Source: an uncultured bacterium (GTDB lineage: Bacteria > Bacteroidota > Bacteroidia > Bacteroidales > Bacteroidaceae). Taken from it: a stretch of 43,435 bases of DNA. The notes beneath the pieces were generated by a model. The model saw only the letters and a program-made list of their open reading frames with translations, ran no database searches and was not told the DNA's origin. The translations under genes and the position numbers were made by a program. The stretch spans positions 1 through 43,435 of the forward strand of contig CALZUQ010000022.1 in NCBI GenBank assembly GCA_945829425.1. The letters are read 5' to 3'. Below, in pieces: positions 35,180 through 43,283 of this stretch; position 1 is the stretch's first letter; each line of letters starts with the position of its first letter.

Positions 35180-36793
35180 AAAACGAACCTCATCAACGAC
35201 ATTGCCTTCCTCGTCCACGGCACGCCAATGAATGATGTTGCGGGCTTCCGACGAGATGCTCACGCCACATTTCGTTACCTTCCTGCCGTCAGCCTCGTAA
35301 GGTATGGTGTAACCCTTGCTGTCTATCTGCGCCAAGGCGTTGTCCACGGTGTCGTCAATCTTCAGTTCAAGGACGAAGATGTCCGTCTTGGTCTTCACCA
35401 CCACGTCAGCCCTGCCGAGGATGCTCTTCACCTCAGTATCTACCTTACTGTTCAGGAGCGAGAAGACGACATACATCAGGAGCTTGTAGAAGTCCTCGCG
35501 TTTCTTTTTCGCCATCCACTCCTTGCGGGTGATGATGTCGTAGGGCAATGAGGCGATGTAGGAACGGAGGGAGGTGAGGGCTGCTGACAGGTCGCCACGC
35601 TTAAAGGCACGCGACATGGCGAGAATAGCTGAATTACGCTCAAGGTCGTCGGTGTCCATGAGGTAGTTTGTCATGCCGTCAACCATGCCTTGGCGCACCT
35701 CGAAATTCGGGAAATGAAGTACATATACGTCATCTTCCTTATTATAATAGTCGATTGTAAGATAACCGCTCTGGTAAAGCAACGGAATGGGAGTCGGGGC
35801 TTTCTCGCATGGAACATTGAAATCTCCGATATACAATTCCACGCCATCGTAGTCAAGGGGGTTGAAACCGGCGTAATGCTGCAGGTGGTCAATAAGTGAG
35901 GTCGTGGTGCCCGACTCAAACCAGTAGTGATAGCTGTTGCGTCCGTCTAATGCCCTCAGCAGACTGAATGGTGCATAAACCTCCTCGCTATTTCGTGAAA
36001 AATGATATCCGTCGTAGTTCTTCTTCAGCAAGGCGTACGCCTCATCGGTCGTTATATGCAGCGCCTCGGCGTATTCCTCTACACATGGACGTAAAACAGT
36101 GTCGAGCTCCCTCTGCGTTATACCGCAAAGACCCGAATATTCGTCGAACATTGATATCTGGGTAAGGTTGTTCAGCTCGGAGAAGATGCTCATCTGTGAA
36201 AACTTCGTGACTCCCGTGATGAACACGAACTTCAGATACGCTCCTTCGTCCTTCAGTACCTGATAGAACTCTCGCAGCATCATACGCATGGCCTCCAGCT
36301 GCTCCTTCTCGTAGAGCAGACGCATCACCGGAGCGTCGTATTCGTCGAGGATGACCACAGCCTTCTCACCCGTCTGCTCAAAGGCACGGTGTATCAAGCC
36401 GCGGAAACGAGCACCAGGGGTTTCTTCCTCCGGATTACGCCCATAAATTCTTTCGTAATCTGCAACAAAGTTTTCTAACTTGGTCTTTGCCTCACTCACC
36501 TTTAGGTTCTTCAATCCACTCATAATGAAATGCAGCACGGGATATGTCTTCCATTCCTTCTCAAGCTCCATTATCTTCAGTCCCTCGAACAGCTCCTTCT
36601 GCCCTTGGAAATAAGCCTTGAACGTATTGCACAGCAATGACTTGCCGAAGCGGCGGGGACGCGAGAGGAAGACATATTTATATCTGTCGACAAGGTCATA
36701 TACAATATCGGTCTTGTCAACATAAACCTTACCTTCCTTGCGAATGTCTTCAAACTGGTCGGTATCAACGGGGTATCTGAATCTTCTGCTCAT
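35177..36793 (-). CDS. AAA-ATPase-like protein with C-terminal PD-(D/E)XK nuclease domain
   Basis: A 538-residue protein of the AAA-ATPase_like (PF09820) plus PDDEXK_9 (DUF1703) family. The N terminus FRYPVDTDQFEDIRKEGKVY and the modified Walker A RPRRFGKS (about 45-52) are diagnostic. Walker B is in AVVILDEYDAP, and the C-terminal nuclease-like core in GRADVVVKTKTDIFVLELKI followed by NALAQIDSKGY. These genes occur in many copies in Bacteroidales genomes, and their function is not known to me; defence or mobile-element roles have been suggested by the fold. Monocistronic, with its own promoter. Confidence 0.9.
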   Translation of the reverse strand: MSRRFRYPVDTDQFEDIRKEGKVYVDKTDIVYDLVDRYKYVFLSRPRRFGKSLLCNTFKAYFQGQKELFEGLKIMELEKEWKTYPVLHFIMSGLKNLKVSEAKTKLENFVADYERIYGRNPEEETPGARFRGLIHRAFEQTGEKAVVILDEYDAPVMRLLYEKEQLEAMRMMLREFYQVLKDEGAYLKFVFITGVTKFSQMSIFSELNNLTQISMFDEYSGLCGITQRELDTVLRPCVEEYAEALHITTDEAYALLKKNYDGYHFSRNSEEVYAPFSLLRALDGRNSYHYWFESGTTTSLIDHLQHYAGFNPLDYDGVELYIGDFNVPCEKAPTPIPLLYQSGYLTIDYYNKEDDVYVLHFPNFEVRQGMVDGMTNYLMDTDDLERNSAILAMSRAFKRGDLSAALTSLRSYIASLPYDIITRKEWMAKKKREDFYKLLMYVVFSLLNSKVDTEVKSILGRADVVVKTKTDIFVLELKIDDTVDNALAQIDSKGYTIPYEADGRKVTKCGVSISSEARNIIHWRAVDEEGNVVDEVRF

Positions 36794-36830
36794 TATGCCT
36801 TCCTTTCTCGTGTATAATATTATTCCTCTA

Positions 36831-36838
36831 CAAAATTA
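36831..36838 (-). promoter_or_regulatory. -7 promoter element of the AAA/PD-(D/E)XK gene
   Basis: On the minus strand TAATTTTG matches TAnnTTTG, 37 bases before the ATG. Confidence 0.55.
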
Positions 36839-37123
36839 AGCAAATAAAATGACAACGCCAAGGAAAACAGAAAAAAAATACCTTGACGATATAAAACGAA
36901 GTCAAATGCAGCCGATATTATCTAAAGCGAATTAATAGAACCAACCTATATCAAATCACAAACAGGCATAAAACAGGAAGTATTGCTACCGCCGTGCTCA
37001 TCTACGGACATGGCAAATATTCATTTGCAGATGAAGCTGCATGCGTACGTTATCAATTCCAGCTAACGGCAAGCTCATATTCATTGACGCTTATAGCATT
37101 ATCGCCACCATTTCCAACTACGA

Positions 37124-37158
37124 AAAGAGGCGGGTGAGTTTTTCTCACCTGCCTCTTT
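37124..37158 (-). terminator. Intrinsic terminator of the primase/M15 island
   Basis: A 15-bp stem with one mismatch (37124-37138 with 37144-37158) and a 5-nt loop, 35 bases past the M15 stop. The stem ends are A/T runs, so it could work in both directions. Confidence 0.82.
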
Positions 37159-37193
37159 GTCAGTCGCGGTGTGGGTATATTACAACCCCCACC

Positions 37194-37652
37194 CTATCTT
37201 GCGTGCTGCTTCAGGAGGTCATTGATGACCTGCTTGCGGTTCCTTTCGGGGTCGGGATTGCAGGAGACGTGGAGCCAGTACGTGTTGCTGATGTTGTGCT
37301 CAAGAATGAGCTGGTCGAAGGAGGTGTTGTCCATGATCCACCTCATCCATTCGCGTGCCTCTGCTACGGAAGGTATGGTGATGTCTGCCGCCTGTCCTGT
37401 AAGATGCTGGCTGTTCGCCACTCCTCCCACCGCCCTGTTCAGGACTGGGCATCGGTAGCCGGAGGATATGACTATCGGCTTGTCGATATGCCTGCGGAGA
37501 GGTTCGAGGACCTGCGTGCAGAGGTTCTTCAGGTTGGCTATGACAAGGCTGTCAGCGAAGAACGCCGGGTTCAACGTGTTGTCTATGCCGAGGCGTGCTG
37601 CCGTTTGTGAGCGTGTGAACTCCTCAAGGGCGAAATGTTGTGTCAGTTTCAT
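37194..37652 (-). CDS. M15-family peptidase (endolysin-like D-Ala carboxypeptidase)
   Basis: A 152-residue zinc peptidase of the Peptidase_M15_3 group, single-domain and without a signal peptide. The N terminus HFALEEFTRSQTAARLGIDN and PIVISSGYRCPVLNRAVGG precede the metal site NSQHLTGQAADI (His and Asp ligands); the third ligand His is in YWLHVSCN. Such proteins cleave peptidoglycan stem peptides; signal-less forms are typical of phage or phage-derived modules. It is the last gene of the minus-strand island and ends at a strong terminator. Confidence 0.9.
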   Translation of the reverse strand: MKLTQHFALEEFTRSQTAARLGIDNTLNPAFFADSLVIANLKNLCTQVLEPLRRHIDKPIVISSGYRCPVLNRAVGGVANSQHLTGQAADITIPSVAEAREWMRWIMDNTSFDQLILEHNISNTYWLHVSCNPDPERNRKQVINDLLKQHAR

Positions 37653-37673
37653 GTTGTATAGGTTTTTTAAGAG

Positions 37674-37747
37674 TTTATGAGGATGTGTGTGTTGGGGGTA
37701 TGAGTTTATGAGGATGTGTCGTGGCGTTTAATAATTTATGAGGAATA
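37674..37747. repeat. About 30-bp tandem array containing the stop codon of the DUF3987-like gene
   Basis: TTTATGAGGA occurs at 37674, 37705 and 37735 (steps of 31 and 30), twice extended as GAGTTTATGAGGATGTGT. On the minus strand this is TCCTCATAA, i.e. the final Ser-Ser-stop of the ATPase gene, repeated twice more downstream. Confidence 0.85.
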
Positions 37748-39058
37748 GTTTTTCTCAAATACTTCTCCTGTGCATTCTTTGACCTGATGAATGAGCCTGG
37801 CACGTTTCCATTTGCAGATGAAGATGCGTGCGTCGGTCTTCAGGTTCTGCTTTAGCAAGATTTCGCGCAGCTGGTCGCGTGTGAACCTGTCTGGACAGAG
37901 AGCGTATATTGAAGTCTTCTGCTCCGTCGTAGCATCCTTGTCTGCCTGATGTATCTCGTCGTAGTCCTGTCCCCATTGTGCGAGGAGTCCTTCTACGATA
38001 TATGTCGCCATGAAGTTATAGAACTCAGCCACGTGTTCCTGCTTTGTCTCGTCCTCCCCCCAGAGATAGTATATCAAGGCAGCCATGCGGAAGGCAGAAA
38101 GCGAGGAGCGTTTGTAGAAGCAGTTGCGTGCGCGGCTTCCAGTTTTCAGCACTTCGAGTCGCTGTTCGTCACACCATTTCTCTACTTCCTGGTCGAGCCA
38201 TTCCATTGGTATGATGTGAGTTGGCTGCAGTGTATCGTCGTCGGCGTATGTCTCGTTCATGAGTCTGTCGACCATGTTGCTTATCACCGCCGAGCCTTCC
38301 TTGTCTATCGTCGTGAACTGCGGTGCTTTGTCACCGAGCATGTCGGGGAGTTTGCAGAGTATCTTACGTGTGACGTTGCCACCCTCAATGCTTCTCTTGT
38401 CAATGTATTCGTTCAGGCTGTTCTCCGTTCCGCAGAAGAGCGAGTTCCAGCAGATATCGACGTCAGAGTTGCATCCCGCTTCATGCAATGTCTCGTTGCA
38501 GAACTCCGCTCCGAGGTCGTAAGCCAGACGGTCGAGCGTACGCAGGTCGGCATACACTCTTTTGTAGGAGTCTGCCATGAGTCCCATCTCCTCAGCATAG
38601 AGGAAGAAGGCGAGCGGCTCTCCGAACTTCGTCTGTATGGCGTCGGCACGTTTTGTCAGCATGGCACGTGTTATGGTCTGTATGCAGCGAACGTCGGTGT
38701 CAGGCTCGTCGGGCAGGCTTTTGTACTTCAGTTTCTTTATGAGGTTGCGGTAGTTCTTCTCTTTGTCGCGTTGCACCTTGTCGCGAAGTCGCAGGGGTCC
38801 CATGAGTCGTTTCACTATGCCACGTGTGAAGGACTTTCCCGCTCCCGGCTCTCCTACTATCAGCACCTGTATGAGCAGTGCGTGTAGGTCTAGGTCGTAG
38901 ATATACTTCACCCTCAGGCGTGTCCCGAGTACGCAGTAACAGCATATCACGGACAGGAGTACGGCTATCTTGAACTCACTGGGAGCCGCGTCGACGAAGA
39001 GTGCCACACACTCCGGCAGCTTGAGGCTCCCGATGTCGGTTGTCGAATTTGTCTTCAT
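37736..39058 (-). CDS. DUF3987-like P-loop ATPase of the replication island
   Basis: A 440-residue protein. After an N-terminal segment (LPECVALFVDAAPSEFKIAV) comes the Walker A VGEPGAGKSFTRGIV. A Walker-B-like acidic region FLYAEEMGLMADSYK follows, with the characteristic DUF3987-like middle DICWNSLFCGTENSLNEYID and GNVTRKILCKLP. The C terminus is a small helical, possibly winged-helix, region (CPDRFTRDQLREILLKQNLK). This fits the DUF3987 ATPases that accompany primases on Bacteroidales mobile elements, probably with a helicase- or replication-related role. The start is the ATG at 39058; a TTG at 39079 is less likely. Confidence 0.75.
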   Translation of the reverse strand: MKTNSTTDIGSLKLPECVALFVDAAPSEFKIAVLLSVICCYCVLGTRLRVKYIYDLDLHALLIQVLIVGEPGAGKSFTRGIVKRLMGPLRLRDKVQRDKEKNYRNLIKKLKYKSLPDEPDTDVRCIQTITRAMLTKRADAIQTKFGEPLAFFLYAEEMGLMADSYKRVYADLRTLDRLAYDLGAEFCNETLHEAGCNSDVDICWNSLFCGTENSLNEYIDKRSIEGGNVTRKILCKLPDMLGDKAPQFTTIDKEGSAVISNMVDRLMNETYADDDTLQPTHIIPMEWLDQEVEKWCDEQRLEVLKTGSRARNCFYKRSSLSAFRMAALIYYLWGEDETKQEHVAEFYNFMATYIVEGLLAQWGQDYDEIHQADKDATTEQKTSIYALCPDRFTRDQLREILLKQNLKTDARIFICKWKRARLIHQVKECTGEVFEKNYSS

Positions 39059-39080
39059 GTTGTCAGTTTTTTTAGTCAAT

Positions 39081-39539
39081 TTATTTATTCCGGGGTGTCA
39101 GCCAGAACATCGGCACCTTATGTTCACGCAGGTTGTTTCCTTCTATGCAGAGTGTTATGCTCTCTCCCCGTGCCACACATTTCTCCATGCGGTCGAAGAA
39201 ACGTTCGAAGACCTTCCGGCTGTTTATGACGGCTCCCGGTATGAGTTTTTCGCCAATGACGACGTTCGGAGTGTTCATCACGTTGCGATAGCTGTTTCCG
39301 CTCATGACAACAGCCATGACGTGTGGTTGTGCGTTGACAGTGTCGTGGTCTTCCGCCACTACGGCAAGCTGCCGGTGCATGGCAACAGTGTCAGTGAGCA
39401 TAGTGAGCTGATATGTTCCGGGAGGAAGCATGCACTGTGTATATTCCAGGATATATTGAGCTACGGTCTTCCCGTTGGCAGAAAGTGTCCCGGAGGTGTA
39501 TGCCTTGTTTGTCTCTTTGCGTTGTATCTTTATTTCCAT
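39081..39539 (-). CDS. DUF5675-like small protein
   Basis: A 152-residue protein. It resembles DUF5675 proteins: an N-terminal strand pair (IKIQRKETNKAYTSGTLSAN), the LPPGTYQLTML motif, a central VMAVVMSGNSYRNVMNTPNV and GAVINSRKVFERFFDRME near the end, before a terminal SITLCIE strand. The family occurs in phage and phage-like clusters; no activity is known to me. It sits between the primase and the ATPase genes, with a 22-base gap to the ATG chosen for the ATPase. Confidence 0.6.
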   Translation of the reverse strand: MEIKIQRKETNKAYTSGTLSANGKTVAQYILEYTQCMLPPGTYQLTMLTDTVAMHRQLAVVAEDHDTVNAQPHVMAVVMSGNSYRNVMNTPNVVIGEKLIPGAVINSRKVFERFFDRMEKCVARGESITLCIEGNNLREHKVPMFWLTPRNK

Positions 39540-39540
39540 G

Positions 39541-39580
39541 ATGTTATGATGATGTTTGGTTATGAAGATGTTTGGTTATG
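39541..39580. repeat. 16-bp tandem array containing the primase stop codon
   Basis: Two exact-period units at 39549-39564 and 39565-39580 and a partial one at 39541-39548. On the minus strand the unit is CATAACCAAACATCWT; the TAA in it is the stop of the primase gene (39576-39578). Confidence 0.88.
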
Positions 39581-40664
39581 GTGTCTCGAAAGACAAGTCT
39601 GAAAAGAATTTCCGACGGTTTTTCCAATAGTCGCTGAAGTCCTTGCATCCTTCGGGCAGCTGATGACGTGTCAGCGTAGCTCCCACTTCTGAAGCTGTTT
39701 TGAGAAGAGCCTGACAGAGGCTCTCGCCTGCAGCGTCGGTGTCAGGCGCCATGTGCCAGTTTTGTGATGGTGCCGAGGCAAGGAGCTGCTTGTTCCGAGC
39801 AGTGAGCAGAGTGGCAGAAGGTATGGCTATGGCCTTACGTCCTGACGACATGACTGCAAGACAGTCGCTGACACCTTCTGTAACCCACAGCTCCTCTCCC
39901 GGCTTTATATCTCTCAAAACGGGGAGGTTGTAGATCATGGGATGACTTCCCGGGGAGAACTGAAACCTCGGTGCCCTGGCTGTCATGGCGTCGTGGCGTT
40001 TCTGTCTCTCACTGTCTGCGAAGCGCAGGCGTGTGCCGAGATATCGTGCCTGCACACTAACCAGCTCATTGTCTGCCGAGAAATACGGTATCAGGAGGCA
40101 GGGAGTCCAGAAGAAGCAATGCCTTCTGTCCTTTTCTCCACGCAGTATGCCGTAATCCTCGAGCTGCCCTTCTGTGAAATGCCTCCGCAGGAAGGCGAGG
40201 AGCCTGTAGCCGGAGCATTCTATCGAGGTGATATGCTGCCTCGTGACCACCTGCCGGCTGTATCGGCGTTCGTTGAAGAGAAAGTCCTCTGCCAAGGTGC
40301 CGAGCGTCATCCGTTCTGTCAGGAAGGTGTAGAAAGCAGCAGGAAAGACCATGGCTTCCTCTGTCTTCGGCTGCGTAGTATTTTCTCTCAGGATCACGGC
40401 GTTCTCGTCGGCAAGCCACCGGCAGGCTTCGGTAAAGGACTTGTGGAGCACGCCACGTACCAAGTCGATAGAGTCGCCATGTGCCGAGCATGACCAGCAG
40501 CGGTATGTGTTACGTGATACGCTGAAGGAGAGGCTTGGAGAGCTGTCGTCGTGAAACGGGCAGAGGCAACGGCGTTGCTTAGGCTGAAGCCCAAGACGCC
40601 GTGCCACGCCCTCTATCGGCAGGTTCCTCAGCTTGTCTATGTCTGCTCTCTCCATGGCTGTCAT
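39576..40664 (-). CDS. CHC2 zinc-finger / TOPRIM primase-like protein
   Basis: A 362-residue DnaG-type protein. The N-terminal zinc finger is CLCPFHDDSSPSLSFSVSR, completed by YRCWSCSAHGDSIDLV (CxxH and CxxC). The C-terminal TOPRIM domain has LWVTEGVSDCLAVMSSG (catalytic Glu) and HMAPDTDAAGESLCQ (DxD). A short PEGCKDFSDYWKN motif follows. It should prime DNA synthesis of a mobile or phage-like replicon; the DnaB-binding C terminus of host DnaG is absent. The start ATG overlaps the stop of the preceding gene by four bases. Confidence 0.9.
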   Translation of the reverse strand: MTAMERADIDKLRNLPIEGVARRLGLQPKQRRCLCPFHDDSSPSLSFSVSRNTYRCWSCSAHGDSIDLVRGVLHKSFTEACRWLADENAVILRENTTQPKTEEAMVFPAAFYTFLTERMTLGTLAEDFLFNERRYSRQVVTRQHITSIECSGYRLLAFLRRHFTEGQLEDYGILRGEKDRRHCFFWTPCLLIPYFSADNELVSVQARYLGTRLRFADSERQKRHDAMTARAPRFQFSPGSHPMIYNLPVLRDIKPGEELWVTEGVSDCLAVMSSGRKAIAIPSATLLTARNKQLLASAPSQNWHMAPDTDAAGESLCQALLKTASEVGATLTRHQLPEGCKDFSDYWKNRRKFFSDLSFETP

Positions 40665-41023
40665 GACTTATGGAAAGACAGTGTGAACCTATTGTGGAAC
40701 CACTTCTTCAGACGTTCAAAGGTACTTTCCGCCTCTGCCTCATGGACAGCACCCAGACGGCGTATCTTATCCTCGAAAGCAGCAAAGTCCTCAGCTTCCG
40801 TAATAGCAGAGAAAAGGCTCTGCATGAAGGGGTTACGGTTTTCCTCAGGCCATTGCTTGTATTTGTGCCAGTTATACAGTGCCAGGGCGAGCCATTGGCG
40901 GTTGGGGCTACGGAGAGCCACAAAGATGTTGGCATAGAACTCACGCTTGTCGGCGCTGAGAGACTCGAAGAATGTCGACTGTACCTTGGAAGGCAGGATG
41001 AATGTTTTCTCAGAATGTGTCAT
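40661..41023 (-). CDS. Unrecognised small protein, first gene of the primase island
   Basis: A 120-residue, mostly helical and soluble protein (starting MTHSEKTFILPSKVQSTFFE; middle FVALRSPNRQWLALALYNWH). I do not recognise it. It is the first gene of the operon, coupled to the primase by an ATGA overlap, and has a promoter-like box 71 bases upstream. A role as a replication accessory or DNA-binding protein is conceivable from position only. Confidence 0.7.
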   Translation of the reverse strand: MTHSEKTFILPSKVQSTFFESLSADKREFYANIFVALRSPNRQWLALALYNWHKYKQWPEENRNPFMQSLFSAITEAEDFAAFEDKIRRLGAVHEAEAESTFERLKKWFHNRFTLSFHKS

Positions 41024-41093
41024 GGTTGTAATGTCTTTAAGTTTATGTTTATGTTACAACGATGCGGATGGCCATCTTCTCGTTTTGTCGTTG

Positions 41094-41101
41094 CAAAGTT
41101 A
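41094..41101 (-). promoter_or_regulatory. -7 promoter element of the primase island
   Basis: On the minus strand TAACTTTG matches TAnnTTTG, 70 bases before the first ATG of the island (41023). The whole five-gene series could be transcribed from it. Confidence 0.55.
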
Positions 41102-41335
41102 GGCATTTGCCGAAAGAAGACATTGGGACGTTTTACAAGTATAAAACATGCTTTATGAACTATAAGGCATATTTTAGCATAGACCCAGAAAACACGTATC
41201 CTGAGGGCTGATAATGAGGCCGTCGGGACATGGATACAGCCTGAAGGATTGGCAGGAAGGGCATGAAACAGTTAATTTGTCGTAAATTATCATGTAAGGG
41301 AGTCCCTGCCAAGATGGCGTAAAGAAAAATTATTG

Positions 41336-41343
41336 TATTTTTG
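41336..41343 (+). promoter_or_regulatory. -7 promoter element of the peptidase pair, probably leaderless
   Basis: TATTTTTG matches TAnnTTTG and ends only seven bases before the ATG at 41351, so the transcript would have almost no leader. Confidence 0.6.
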
Positions 41344-41350
41344 CACTATT

Positions 41351-42016
41351 ATGACAGACAGAAACATACAGGCATTATACACGTGGTTAGACCCACACGA
41401 GAACAAGCACGAACTGGAGGAGACGCTGAAGCGGTTGACGGACGCCAGGAAGCCCCGCGACATAGCCTTCCGCGTTGTCTCGCATCTGCAGGGTGTCGGT
41501 AAGGTCAATTCCGTCACTGCCGTCTCGGCAGCCTTCATTCAGACGCTGGTAGACCTCGCCCCGAACTTCGTGAAAGGCAAGGACGACGTGGCGGCGGTGT
41601 CCTACCACATGCGTGCCATGATACGCGACCTGGAATGGCAGCGCAAGGAAACGGAGCAGGAGAAAGAGCGCCTCATGGGCAACACGAAGAAATATCTCAT
41701 CGTCATAAAGAGGGTGAGAGAGGGACAGAGGGCCATGATAGAGAACTACCTTTACGACAACGACGTGGAATACTCTATTGTCAGCCTGTCCGACTTCGAC
41801 GGCAACGCCGACTCTGACGAGACGCTGCTCCAGATAGAAGGCACGGCTGAGGAGCTTCACGACGTGCTCAAGGACATCGGCGGGACCTTCGGCACCGACG
41901 TGCTTGAGGAACTGTCGCTCACCTCTGAGCATGACCGCATAAGCAAGGAGTCGCTGACCCTGTGGCAGACATTATCCCTTCTGAAAGATGAACAAGAAAT
42001 ACAGCGAATTGTTTGA
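41351..42016 (+). CDS. Unrecognised protein, partner of the HExxH peptidase
   Basis: A 221-residue soluble protein that I do not recognise. The N-terminal half (ALYTWLDPHENKHELEETLK, SHLQGVGKVNSVTAVSAAFI) is helical. A charged, possibly coiled-coil stretch DLEWQRKETEQEKERLMGN leads into an alpha/beta region (KKYLIVIKRVREGQRAMIEN, then ETLLQIEGTAEELHDVLKDI) that could be a ferredoxin-like or ACT-like fold. No signal peptide or membrane helix. The start is the ATG at 41351; a TTG at 41333 lies within the promoter. Its end overlaps the following gene by 29 bases, so the two are surely co-expressed. A regulator or substrate of the peptidase is the simplest guess. Confidence 0.75.
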   Translation: MTDRNIQALYTWLDPHENKHELEETLKRLTDARKPRDIAFRVVSHLQGVGKVNSVTAVSAAFIQTLVDLAPNFVKGKDDVAAVSYHMRAMIRDLEWQRKETEQEKERLMGNTKKYLIVIKRVREGQRAMIENYLYDNDVEYSIVSLSDFDGNADSDETLLQIEGTAEELHDVLKDIGGTFGTDVLEELSLTSEHDRISKESLTLWQTLSLLKDEQEIQRIV

Positions 42017-43283
42017 GACAGCCCGTGAGGTGTTCCGCGACGAGTGTAAAGCGGACATGACCGTGGGCGAGGACTATGGCACAAAGCTCTTCCCGCACAT
42101 GAGGAGAGTGAGGAGGAGAGGCAGAGAGAGCTACACGCTATACTTCAACGAGCGTGTGGAGGTGGTGCTGTCGCTATACGACATCGCCGTAATCCGCGAC
42201 ATAAACATTGGGGCGGCTCTATCATACTATATCCTGTTCTACGAGTGCATCAGCCTCGACGAATATGACCATGCACGGGAGTTCCTCAACAGCTTTACTG
42301 AGGAGCTGGAACGGCTGCGGATAGAGGAGGTAATGAAAGAGACACGGCATGAGACGAACAGCTTCAGGAGATACCAGGTGCTGTTCACGCTATTCCATGA
42401 AATATCCCACGAATTCTACCGCCGTCTCGACAACTGCCACGTTACAGCCACGGCGACGAGCAAGAAGATACTCCAGAGCCTGAAAGGACCGTACACCGAG
42501 GTCTTCACCGAGGAGAACTTTGCGGAAGCCATGAAACGCAAGGACGTGACAAACTTCATACTCTCACAAATACCCGAGGGCAGCAGCGAAGAGGAGATGA
42601 CACGCATCGTGAACGAACAGGTGGCACTGTACTTTTACCTCACCGACCTGGCAACGTATATCGACCGGCTGCTCAACGGCGACGACAAGCAGTTCCTCGA
42701 CGAGATAAGCTGCGACAGGTATGCGTTCATGATATTCATGCGCTGGATAGAGAAACGCCATATCCCCTCCGACAAGTCCTCGCTGCTCCACGACATCCTC
42801 TATGTCGCTGTCAACGCCATGGACAACGTAAAAGTGCTGCAAACATACTGCAACCCGCCAAGGGGAGCAAAGGACATGCCCTACGACCCTAGGCAGATAG
42901 TGCTGAGACAGCGTGCACTGATCACGAACAACCTCGTACTGCAAGGCAAGAAATATCAGGAGGAAAGCGATTACTACACTGAGCTGAACACCACGCTCGA
43001 AGAGCTTATGACGACAGCCCTGAACACCATGAGGACTCACGAGAAACTCATCTGCGAGATATTGGAGCGCCGCGAGAAAGTCAAGGCTGTCGACAGCGGC
43101 ATAATCCACGAGCTGCAGAATGCCATGGAGAGTGCCGTGAGCAGCCTGGTGAAGGACCACGACACGCCATGCCCATTAGACGACATTCCGATGTCTGCCT
43201 CGGACTTCATGGACACGGAGAGCCTGTGGCAGCTCGTGAAAAGGTATGTACGGGTGAAACTGACCGGACGATACGCAAAATAA
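41988..43283 (+). CDS. Predicted HExxH zinc metallopeptidase of unknown family
   Basis: A 431-residue cytoplasmic protein (no signal, no membrane helix). A gluzincin-type site is visible: LFHEISHEFYRR (HExxH at 137-141) and, about 100 residues later, FLDEISCDRYAFMIF, whose E239-x-x-C-D-x-x-A pattern matches the third zinc ligand (Glu) of M48/M56-like peptidases. An N-terminal basic stretch (MRRVRRRGRESYTLYF) and a helical C-terminal region without known motifs complete it. I do not know the family. It is translationally coupled (29-bp overlap) to the upstream gene. Proteolysis is predicted from the motif only; nothing shows the substrate. Confidence 0.78.
   Translation: MNKKYSELFETAREVFRDECKADMTVGEDYGTKLFPHMRRVRRRGRESYTLYFNERVEVVLSLYDIAVIRDINIGAALSYYILFYECISLDEYDHAREFLNSFTEELERLRIEEVMKETRHETNSFRRYQVLFTLFHEISHEFYRRLDNCHVTATATSKKILQSLKGPYTEVFTEENFAEAMKRKDVTNFILSQIPEGSSEEEMTRIVNEQVALYFYLTDLATYIDRLLNGDDKQFLDEISCDRYAFMIFMRWIEKRHIPSDKSSLLHDILYVAVNAMDNVKVLQTYCNPPRGAKDMPYDPRQIVLRQRALITNNLVLQGKKYQEESDYYTELNTTLEELMTTALNTMRTHEKLICEILERREKVKAVDSGIIHELQNAMESAVSSLVKDHDTPCPLDDIPMSASDFMDTESLWQLVKRYVRVKLTGRYAK

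Larger units (their letters stand above)
36794..37193. other. 400-bp intergenic region
   Basis: Contains the AAA-gene promoter at 36831-36838 and the terminator at 37124-37158. The rest shows a diffuse repeat of CATATTCATT-like words but no gene. A small GTGGG/CCCAC inverted pair spans 37180-37200 at the end of the M15 gene. Confidence 0.6.
41024..41350. other. 327-bp divergent intergenic region
   Basis: Contains the minus-strand island promoter (41094-41101) and, at its end, the plus-strand promoter at 41336-41343. I see no gene, repeat or RNA structure between them. Confidence 0.6.

Noticed and set aside
37124..37158. Possible attachment-site core near the island end
   Set aside because: The inverted sequence is a terminator hairpin; I found no matching direct repeat on the other side of the island by eye.
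1230..37652. Shared N-terminal MKLTQH in the DUF4435 protein and the M15 peptidase
   Set aside because: Only about 17 bases are shared around the start codon and the families are unrelated; best treated as coincidence.
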